Shown: piece after piece, positions 44,770 through 54,400 of the stretch | How positions within the stretch are numbered: the stretch's first letter is position 1 | Layout: every line of letters starts with the position of its first letter | NCBI GenBank assembly: GCA_017354895.1 | Contig: CP071493.1 | Span: 4,712,001-4,776,000 of the forward strand | Length of the DNA: 64,000 bases | Reading direction: 5' to 3' | Origin: Podospora comata | Taxonomy: Eukaryota > Ascomycota > Sordariomycetes > Sordariales > Podosporaceae | Made by a program: the position numbers and the translations under genes | Notes under the pieces: generated by a model | What the model saw: the letters and a program-made list of their open reading frames with translations, nothing else | Told to the model about the DNA's origin: nothing | Databases searched by the model: none

Positions 44770-46587
44770 TTACTCCATAGACTGCTGAACCGAGCGACGA
44801 AGACGCCTGTTGTAGTTGCGGCGCTCGTCCACTCCTCCCCAGTACAGCTTGAAGGCTTCCGGATTGACCAGCGTCCGAGGATCGTACGGAGGGTTCTCCT
44901 CCTCCAAAGCATCAATCACCGCCTCAATGTGAGACTTGACATCCTCTCTCTTACTGATCGCAGAAACATAGCATGGCGTTCCATCAGGGGATATCCTATG
45001 GTGGAAGAGACGGGTCTCAAATCTAACACGAGGCTGTTCTTCTGGGAACCTGGGGCTGAAGTGAAGCCTGAATCTGAACAGCCCACCATCGAGATTCGTC
45101 ATGGGCTTCCCGAAATAAGTGACTGCCCAGATAAAGGGGTTGCTGTCGACCAGCTCGATGTTGTGCGGGAGGTCGGCACGCTTGAAGGACTCGACCACCT
45201 GCTCGAATTGGCGATAGAGGTTGACCGCGACGGTGGTCTCTTTGGCCTTGGCCTCCATTCCCTCAGCCGCCCATCGGTCAGTCTCCGCATCGAGAGCATT
45301 TTTGATGTTGCGCAGCCGCCTCTCCAGTTCTGGGTAGTTGAACTTTCCCTCCATCGAGTTGCTAGCTCCTTCAAAAGGCATCCTGGTGAAAGATTGCCCG
45401 TCCTTGGTCTCTTCCTTCCCCTTCTGGACGGCTGCGAGGTACGACTCATAGTACCACAGGAAGCGACGCTTGCATAGATCCTTGAATGGCAGGAACGGGG
45501 TGCTATCCTCATCTAGCGTATCCATGTCGAGATCGTAGTCACTTGGCACCATTGGGTTGATAGATCCGCCTGCATCCATCCCAAGATACTCCTCGAGACG
45601 TTGAATCACCGAGATTCGGAGGGTTTCATGCCGAATCTGTCCTCCCGTCAGCCTCGCAACCGGCAATGAACCATCGATTTCGTTACCTTTTGGACGTAGT
45701 CCTTCTGGTTCTTCTTGTCCGATGACTCATTGGCATCTTCGAATCCGGGCTCGTTTTCGTAGGGATTCGTAGACATCAGGCTTTGAATCGAGAGGAGGAT
45801 AGACTCAAGGCCCTGCGCAGCTGACCACTCCTCACCAGGTTCTCCACGCCATGTCCTAGGTCTTGTTAGTCCAAAGCGAGAAGAAGAGTGCGCAGAGAGA
45901 GACAAGAAAATACCCGAGAATCGACCTATATCCTGGTTAGCCCGGACTCTCCCCCGATTGATCGCTCCCGTACATACAAGCAAACTTTTCCATTAGCATA
46001 GATGTTGGGGTTAAACCGGGTACGGCCAGAGTTTGTCGTGGTACAAGTGACTGTTGGTGACTTGCGGGGGTAATCTAGAGAAGATCAGGTTGGTTGCTGA
46101 GCGAACAATGACGAAGATGCCGGAAAGCGAATGTCGATGTCTCTTATAAACCATCATCACGTACCCTTGTTGAACTTGAAGTCGAACTGCCGGTATGTTA
46201 GCCAGCTACCAATCATTGCAGACTCATTTCATGTTACCTCGAAGAAGCCGAATTCATACGGCGTCTCGTGGGGACCAATGATGAGGGCCTTGACGTTTCG
46301 GACATCTATGTCACGACAAGCGACGGCGAGAGCTAAGGAGTCTTGTGAGCTGAAGATACACGGGGCTACCGTTTTGGAGACCATGGCAGCTTACAAAGAT
46401 CTGAGTTTTTCTGGAGGTCACTCAGCTCCTATACGTCAAGAGCGACATCGCCGTCTGTGTCAGCCTTCGGTACAACTTCGAGCCCATCCATGTTGCAGCC
46501 CCGCGGTGTGTGCTCTCCCCCACTGTCCGAGAGCGTCGAACCACGGCAACCCACCTTTGTGATCCGGAAGACGGACTGGTCCGCCAT
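44770..46587 (-). CDS. UBE2Z-like ubiquitin-conjugating enzyme with a second UBC-like domain
   Basis: Eight exons on the minus strand: 46555-46587, 46395-46428, 46238-46332, 46165-46186, 45978-46074, 45914-45925, 45687-45855, 44770-45636. The sum is 1329 nt, 442 aa, in frame throughout. The first UBC fold runs from MADQSVFRITK to IRHETLRISV, with GPHETPYEFGFFEFDFKF, FNPNIYANGKVCLSILGTW (active-site Cys93) and SIQSLMSTNPYENEPGFE, as in UBE2Z/USE1. Exon 6 is only 12 nt and supplies part of SILG. The C-terminal part contains a second UBC-like pattern: GGLFRFRLHFSPRFPEEQPRVRFET, then HHRISPDGTPC (Cys376). Known role of the family: charging and transfer of ubiquitin-like proteins. Whether the second domain is active is unknown. 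Confidence 0.85.
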
Positions 46588-47775
46588 GGTGGATGAATGT
46601 TGTCGAAATGGATGTCGTCAAGGCGGAGTGTATAATGAATAAAACAGTGAAGAACTGTGCTGCGGACCGTCAAGGGTAGCTGGTAGCTATGCTGGGAATG
46701 AGGTTCTCACGAGTTGGATGTTTGGGAGAAGGGGTCCGGGTCAGCACAAATGGTCGAAAGGCAGTGGGTTGCGGGTGCCCGGACAAGGTTATAGGCAGGT
46801 CCCGCCTACGAGATTAGCGGCCTTTGCCTGCGCTAACGTTGGGTGTAACTGACAGTTGGGACAAAGTGCGGGGCAACAGTTATTGAGAGTTGGAGACTGA
46901 AAGGGATCGATTGGTTAATAACAGCACAATGTGGTAGCATTGCCTGATGTAAAACTGCATGCTTGGGCTTCTATGGAATGTCGAGTTACCTCGCCAGGCA
47001 ATTTGAGGACCACATACCAGTAGTGTGAAAGATCTGGGAATACAAGTCTAGTGTGAAAGATCTGGGAATACAAGTCATTCGGCCTGTCCCCACTCTTGGT
47101 AGGCAACCACGCCTTTGTTTTCACTCGTTGATCTGCTACCTTAGTCGATGCCTTCGGCTACTGATGTGGTCATTACTCTTCGATGGTTTGACATGTTGGT
47201 ATCTCGAGAAGCCTGCATTCAACATGCAAATTTGGACGTGGCAGCCTTGTTTTATATTAAAGCCGGCCCGGGTAGGTGAATGTCTGGAGGGGTCTTGATG
47301 CCAGAGAGACCACCTGTTCAAGTCTGAACCTCTTGCAACATAAAAACAGGCGCATGGAAGATATGTTGAATCTAACCTGTTCATATAAAAGGCAGTATAG
47401 ACAGGGGAAACATATGGACTCTGATACATTCTACACATTATACTAATGTCGTTGGGAAGGCTGTGGAGGGGAACAGTTGCGTGTGAAGCACCCTCCATGA
47501 CTGACCATCGGTGTTGTGGAGCCACAGGTACCGAGAGTGGGGCCAGCTTGGAGAACCCCTGTCCCCAACGACGCGGTCGTCGCGCTTTTTCCAACTTGAC
47601 GCGTAAAGTACCTTCATACTAGCATCGTCAACCTCGAGGTTTGCCTGCAGTAGCATCACCTTCACAACTTAACCTCTTTGCATTGATTTTCATTCCAGGC
47701 CGATCAATCTTCTCAATAACCGGAAAGTCCCCTTTTCCAGATACAAGCTAATCCACATATCCGATATCCACAACT
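46588..47775. promoter_or_regulatory. Divergent upstream region, UBE2Z-like gene / rfc2
   Basis: 1.2 kb. Contains a perfect 28 bp tandem duplication at 47021-47076. No coding content supported. Confidence 0.4.
47021..47076. repeat. 28 bp perfect tandem duplication (two copies)
   Basis: Copies at 47021-47048 and 47049-47076, identical, each starting TAGTGTGAAAGATC and ending ATACAAGTC. Confidence 0.95.
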
Positions 47776-49058
47776 ATGGCCAGCTTTTTTGACCTCAAGG
47801 CCCGAAAGGCTGCCCTTGCCAATGGAGCAGCCACCAGAGAAACCGAGAAGAAAGGTGGCGAGAACACCAGAGTACAACCATGGGTTGAGAAATAGTACGT
47901 ATTTTTTCATCATGATCAACACTTCAACTTCCTAAATACTGACCCTCATCCCCCTCCAGCCGACCCAGAACCCTCAGCGATGTCACCGCCCAAGACCACA
48001 CCATCACCGTCCTCCAGCGAACCCTCCAAGCCTCCAACGTATGTTCACCCCCTTCACCACCTTCAAGTTTCCCAACTAACATGCCCCTTTCTCCCCAGCT
48101 CCCCCACATGCTCTTCTACGGACCCCCAGGAACAGGCAAAACCTCGACCATCCTCGCCCTCGCCAAAGAGCTCTACGGTCCCGAACTGATGAAATCCCGC
48201 GTCCTCGAGCTCAACGCCTCCGACGAGCGCGGCATCTCCATCGTCCGCGAAAAAGTCAAGGATTTCGCCCGCATGCAGCTCACCAACGTCTCCTCTGCCG
48301 CCTACAAAGCCCGCTACCCCTGCCCCCCGTTCAAGATCATCATTCTGGACGAGGCAGACAGCATGACGCAGGATGCGCAGTCGGCCCTGAGACGGACAAT
48401 GGAGACATACAGCAAGATTACCCGTTTTTGTTTGATTTGCAACTACGTTACGAGGATCATTGCCCCGTTGGCGTCGAGGTGTAGCAAGTTTAGGTTCAAG
48501 AGTTTGGACCAGGAGAATGCGAAGAAACGATTGGAGGAGATTGCAGAGAAGGAAAAGGTTGAGTTGGACGAGGGGGCGGTGGAGGGGTTGATAAACTGTG
48601 CGGAGGGGGATTTGAGAAAGGCGATTACTTATCTGCAGAGTGCGGCGAGACTGGTTGGGGCGGTGCAGCAGCCTGGTGGAGGAGACGATGGGGAGGATGG
48701 GATGGATGTGGATAAGAAGACGGTTTCGGTCAAGATCGTGCGGGATATTGCGGGGGTGATTCCTGACGAGACGATTCAGAGACTTGTCAAGGCGATGAGG
48801 CCGACGACGTTGGGGGGGAATTATACACCTATTGCGAAGGAGGTGGAGGATATGGTGGCGGATGGGTGGAGTGCTGGGCAGGTGGTAACTCAGCTTTATC
48901 AGGCGGTGGTGTATGACGAGACAATTGAGGACGCGCAAAAGAACAAGATTCTGTTGGTGTTCTCGGAGATTGATAAGAGGTTGGTGGATGGGGCGGATGA
49001 GCATCTTTCGATTTTGGATCTGACGTTGCGAATATCGGGTATTTTGGGTGGGAGATAG
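47776..49058 (+). CDS. rfc2: Replication factor C small subunit, Rfc2 type (human RFC4)
   Basis: Exons 47776-47894, 47960-48038 and 48099-49058, with introns of 65 and 60 nt; 385 aa. The AAA+ clamp-loader features are complete: [15 protein letters not shown], Walker A GPPGTGKT (74-81), [17 protein letters not shown], Walker B DEAD (150-153), sensor NYVTRII and the SRC arginine finger (LASRCSKF). The sequence follows yeast Rfc2 closely, including [19 protein letters not shown] and [17 protein letters not shown]. Known role: part of RFC, which loads PCNA on primer-template junctions, and of alternative clamp loaders. The coding strand switches from C-rich to G-rich near 48360. The stop codon is only 133 bp from the next gene's stop on the opposite strand. 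Confidence 0.95.
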
Positions 49059-49191
49059 ATAGGGAGGCATGATGTTGCACGGAATAATGTAAATTCCCAT
49101 GGCGTTTTGGGGGCAGCAAGCAGGCAAAAATACAGGGGAACTGGTAGAATCGTCTTTTCTAGCCACCTTTAACTACATAATACAATACATT

Positions 49192-50769
49192 TCACTCATC
49201 AGACCTCAGCAGCCCCAGATTCCCGTTGACCATATCCCAAACCGTTCCTATCTTGGCCGCTGCTGCGGGTTGCTCAACCATCTTGCTTCCTCGACGGGTG
49301 TGTTTTCTCGCAGGCGAGCTCCCCTCCGCCATCCAGATATCCTCCTCCCCTTCGTTCATGCTTGCTCCCTCTCTGGCCTTCTGTCCTAGCAAGAGATCCA
49401 CCTCCGCCAACGTCTGCAACGACCCCTCCAGCGCCACCTGCCCTTCCTCAATCTTCTCTGCTACTGTCTCAAACGTGGCAATCTTGGCTTGCTCAGCTGC
49501 ATACACCCATTGTTTGACACGGCCAGAAACTTGGGTGTAGTCGTCATTGCTGGTGGAGAGGGTATGGTCACTGGACTTTACCCTATTGCCTCCCGGCATA
49601 GGGTGTGCGGGTATCAACTGGCTTTCTTGAGCTAGATGATCCAAAGCCGTGGTGTTTTCCTTGATTTGTTTGCTGATTGTATTGTTCAGATGGTGTTTCT
49701 GAGCAATGAGACCCTTTTGCTCGCAGGAGAGGGCGAGGAGTTGCTCTAGGTAGGGGGTGAGGAGTTGTGCTGCGGACGTTGGTTGAGAAGACAGCCCAGA
49801 CTCGTTCTGTGAGTTCATATCTTCTGGTTTGGTGGGTTTGATGTCTGGTTTAGGGTGTTGGTTGACGAGATTGAGGAGGGATTTGCGAGCCTCGAGGTAT
49901 TGGTCGTATTTATCCTTTATACTGGCCAGCTGGGCGTCCATGTCAAGGGGCTCATTAATGGACGCTTTGCTGGCGCGGAATCGGTTGTCTGGACTGCCTG
50001 GGGGGTGGTCGGCGTCGTCGCCTGATGCTTTGGAGAGTTCATTTTCGATCCAGCTGATGAGTTCTATCCTGGTTTTGTTGAGGGCTTCGAGTTTGGCGCT
50101 GTCCGTGGTGGTTTCTGGGCGGGCAGTGAATTGTGACCTGGCCTTGTCTAGGGCTTTCTCTTCTTTTTGGAGTAATAGCTTTGCCTCGAAGACGTGTTTC
50201 TCTAGTTGGTCGTTTAGGTCTTTGAGGTGGGCGTTGGTGGAGGTGTTATCGAGAGTCATGGCGGAGACGATCTCTCTTGGAATGCTGGGTAGAGGTCGAC
50301 TGTCTCGAAATACCTCCTTGGGGTTCATGAAATCTGGCGATGCTGCTGGCTTTTGACTCAACTGGATGAGGTGCTTTTCGATTGCCTGGAGCCTCTCGCG
50401 CTTCTTTTCGAGACTGATAATCGCCAGGTGCTCCTGGAGACGCTCTAGGCCTCCATTTGAGCTGTCATCTTCTTCTGGCTCGCTTGCATGACTGGTTTCA
50501 TGAGTCTGCTTTCTGAACTCGTCACGGGCTTTGATGTTTGCCCTCAAGGCCTCGAGATATTGTCGATAAAGGCCTTGGGTGGTGGAGGCTGGGCCAGGCT
50601 TCTGATCAGTAACCAGAGCCAGGGGTTCTCTAACAGACCCATGCTGGAGACTAGACTCCAGATGCAATGCTATTATTCGTCGAATATGTGCTGCTTCTTC
50701 ACGTGGTCTGATGTAGGGGTCGAGAACTCTTTGTATGGTTGTGAGGGTATCACTGGTTGGGCTGGGCAT
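49192..50769 (-). CDS. Coiled-coil protein of unknown function
   Basis: Single exon, 525 aa, from MPSPTSDTLTTIQRVLDPYI to GLLRSDE. The translation is coherent over its length, with several long predicted coiled-coil stretches: GLERLQEHLAIISLEKKRER, HLKDLNDQLEKHVFEAKLLL (then QKEEKALDKA), LDMDAQLASIKDKYDQYLEA, and EQAKIATFETVAEKIEEGQV. A region of acidic and Ser-rich linkers separates them. The architecture is reminiscent of spindle, augmin or kinetochore subunits, but I cannot assign a family. It is divergent from brr2 and convergent with rfc2. Confidence 0.72.
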   Translation of the reverse strand: MPSPTSDTLTTIQRVLDPYIRPREEAAHIRRIIALHLESSLQHGSVREPLALVTDQKPGPASTTQGLYRQYLEALRANIKARDEFRKQTHETSHASEPEEDDSSNGGLERLQEHLAIISLEKKRERLQAIEKHLIQLSQKPAASPDFMNPKEVFRDSRPLPSIPREIVSAMTLDNTSTNAHLKDLNDQLEKHVFEAKLLLQKEEKALDKARSQFTARPETTTDSAKLEALNKTRIELISWIENELSKASGDDADHPPGSPDNRFRASKASINEPLDMDAQLASIKDKYDQYLEARKSLLNLVNQHPKPDIKPTKPEDMNSQNESGLSSQPTSAAQLLTPYLEQLLALSCEQKGLIAQKHHLNNTISKQIKENTTALDHLAQESQLIPAHPMPGGNRVKSSDHTLSTSNDDYTQVSGRVKQWVYAAEQAKIATFETVAEKIEEGQVALEGSLQTLAEVDLLLGQKAREGASMNEGEEDIWMAEGSSPARKHTRRGSKMVEQPAAAAKIGTVWDMVNGNLGLLRSDE

Positions 50770-51453
50770 TGCGGTGAGTTGTAAGGTGAGGTTGAAGCGT
50801 TCGCTAACAAAAGATTGAGGATGCTGGCTTCGGTTTATGGGTTCAGTTGTCTTTGAAGAAGAGTATATTAAACACCCATGGGTTCAGCGTATTCTGGACA
50901 ATTTCATGAATAACCTCGTATTGCTGTAGTCAGTAAGTGGTGTTGTTGTTTGTGACAAGATACTGTCTTGAGCAGCTTGTAAACACACACTGGCTGTTTG
51001 TTAGGGAAGTTGACTTGATATAAATGCAGGGGCCATCAGTGGTGTCCTCACTCAATATGCCTCAGCTGCGGTTTACTTTGACAGCAGGCGGCCAATCAGA
51101 GGACGTCGCGGAACTACCCAAAAAATTCCCACATTGAGGACGGCGCATGGCAGCTTCAACTCTCAGACGCGAGCAGCGCGACTGCTATTTTCCACCACAT
51201 CCATCTCTCAACAACGTGTGACCTGCGTCGTCCACCCACCACGAATTCAGTCATTTGATGCGGCACTCGAATGCATATTTCTTTCAGCTTCTTTAGACAA
51301 GCCTGAGTTCAGTTTTGGGGCGGGGCTGGGTTGGAATAGTTTCCGCCACAGACAGGTTTCGCTGCGGCGACTGCGAAATCCCATAATTTTGAGACGACCA
51401 CCCTCACCTCGTCGATTTCTCCCCGTATCATCCATCTCCCACCATCCGTCAAC
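50770..51453. promoter_or_regulatory. Divergent upstream region, coiled-coil gene / brr2
   Basis: 684 bp between start codons. The 150 bp before brr2 is pyrimidine-rich on the coding strand, as often seen just upstream of fungal starts. No specific site recognised. Confidence 0.4.
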
Positions 51454-54400
51454 ATGTCCGACTATCAGCGCGATGTCTCGCAGTACAAGTACTCGGCCAT
51501 GTCCAACCTGGTCCTCCAGGCGGACCGTCGGTTTGTCACAAGACGAACAGACGAGGCCACAGGCGACCCGGAATCTCTCGCCGGTCGTCTCTCCATCAAG
51601 GATATGGGCGCACGTGTCGGCCGCGATGCGGCCCCAAAGACGAAAAAGACCAGTGCCATGCCCAACGTCGAGCGAGGAGATGTACAGGAAGGCGCTGATA
51701 TTCTCCAACACTTGAAGGACAAGAAGAAGAAGGGCAAGACCGAGACCCGTGGCGGTGGTATTCTCGCGAGCACCGACATGATCGAGGGTATCATCTACCG
51801 ACCACGAACACAGCCAACACGGGACGCATTCAACCTCATCCTGACGATTGTGGCTGAGCACTTGGGTGATCTACCCCACGACACAGTGCGCAGCGCGGCT
51901 GATGCCGTACTGGAGTTCCTCAAGGATGATGACCTCAAGGATTTCGACAAGAAGAAGGAAATTGATGGGATATTGGGCGAGTCTATGGATCCAAAGCAGT
52001 TCAATGAGCTGGTAAACCTTGGAAAGAAGATCACAGATTACGATGCGCAGGACGACGAGGATGAGGAAATGGGTGATGCCAGACCAGATGCCGATGATGA
52101 AATTGATGGCCGCCAAGGTGTTGCGGTCAACTTTGAAAACGACGAAGATGATGATGGCATGGTAGATGTAGTACGGGACGAGTCTTCTTCTGAGGACGAG
52201 GAAGAGGATATTGACGATGAGGATCGGCCAGAGCTTCAGGAAGTTGCCGAGGGTGGGGAGGCTGGGATTGATCGGGATGAGGAGGAGGTAGGGTTGGTTG
52301 ATGGCGAGACTATGGTTATCGATGCAGCGCCAAACGGGAAGGACAAGTCCGAGGAGAAGAACTTTGTGCCGGCCCGGGATATTGATGCATATTGGTTACA
52401 ACGGCAAATTGGTCGCCTTTACCCAGATGCCCATGTTCAGCACGACAAGACCTCCCTTGCGCTCAAGATCCTTTCGGGAGAGCCGGATGAGCCAGGTGGA
52501 GAGGAGAAGCAACTTCGCGACATTGAAAATGACCTCATGGAGCTCTTTGACTACGAGCACCATGAGATTGTGCAAAAGCTGATCGAGAACCGGGAAAAGG
52601 TTGTGTGGCTTACACGGCTGGCCAGGGCAGAGGACCAGAAGGAACGAGACACAATCGAAAGAGAAATGGCTTCAGAAGGGCTGCGGTGGATTCTGGACGA
52701 ACTTCATGGCAAGTCCAAGGATGACCAAAAGAAGCCAAAGATGGAAATCAAGATGGACATCGACTCTGGTGCCTTTGCCGACGGGAAAGCCCCAAAGCAG
52801 GAAAAGCCTGATGGTCAGTTGGTCGGCGGTCTTCAACCCAAGAAACTGATCAACCTGGAAAATCTCGTGTTCGACCAAGGCAATCATCTCAACACCAATC
52901 CCAAGGTCAGGCTACCGGAAGGTACCATAAAAAGAACCTTCAAGGGCTACGAAGAAATTCATGTGCCTCCACCCAAGAAGCGTAACGATCCTAGCGATGT
53001 GAACATCCCTATTTCGGAGATGCCAGAGTGGGCTCAACCTCCTTTCAGCACAACCAAGTCTCTCAACAAGATTCAGTCAAAGTGCTTCCCTACTGCGTTT
53101 CATGACGATGGCAACATGCTGGTCTGCGCCCCGACAGGTTCCGGCAAGACCAACGTGTCTATGCTCACCATTCTCAGAGAGATTGGCAAGAACAGGAACG
53201 AGAGGGGTGAGATTGACCTCGACGCCTTCAAGGTTGTCTACATTGCCCCCCTGAAGGCTCTTGTACAGGAGCAGGTCGGCAATTTTGGCAAGCGTCTGGA
53301 GCCGTATGGTATCAAGGTCTCGGAATTGACTGGTGACCGGCAGCTCACCAAGCAGCAAATCTCTGAGACCCAGATCATTGTCACGACACCTGAGAAGTGG
53401 GATGTCATCACCAGAAAGGCCACTGATATCTCCTACACAAATCTGGTTCGGCTGATCATTATCGACGAAATCCATCTTCTACATGATGATCGTGGCCCGG
53501 TTTTGGAGAGCATTGTGAGCAGGACGATTCGCAAGACCGAGCAAACCGGTGAACCAGTCCGTATTGTTGGTCTCTCCGCTACTTTGCCGAACTACAAAGA
53601 TGTCGCAAGCTTCCTGCGTGTTGATATGGCCAAGGGCTTGTTCCATTTTGATGGATCATTCCGTCCCTGCCCGTTGCGCCAAGAATTCATTGGCATCACC
53701 GAGAGGAAAGCCATCAAGCAACTCAAGACCATGAACGATATTACCTACACCAAGGTGATCGAGCATGTCGGCACTCACCGCAACCAAATGTTGATTTTCG
53801 TTCATTCGAGAAAAGAAACGGCAAAGACGGCCAAGTACATTCGCGACAAGGCTTTGGAGATGGATACCATCAACCAGATCCTCAAGCACGATGCTGGTAC
53901 TCGTGAGGTGCTTAGTGAAGCAGCGAATGCAGTCAACAATACGGATCTCAAGGACATCTTGCCCTACGGTTTTGGTATCCATCACGCTGGTATGAGCCGA
54001 GCTGATCGCACTGATGTGGAGGATCTTTTCTCTAGCGGCCATATTCAGGTGCTTGTCTGCACGGCCACCCTCGCTTGGGGTGTCAACTTGCCTGCTCACA
54101 CAGTCATTATCAAGGGTACTCAAGTGTATTCTCCAGAAAAGGGTAGCTGGGTTGAATTGAGCCCTCAGGATGTCCTGCAGATGCTTGGTCGTGCCGGTCG
54201 CCCACAGTTCGACACATACGGTGAAGGCATCATCATCACCACTCAGGGAGAAATGACGTACTATCTTTCGCTTCTCAACCAGCAGCTGCCTATTGAAAGT
54301 CAGTTTGCAAGCAAGCTGGTGGACAATCTCAACGCCGAAATCGTCCTGGGCAATGTTCGCAGCCGCGATGAAGGTGTGGAGTGGCTCGGCTACACCTATC

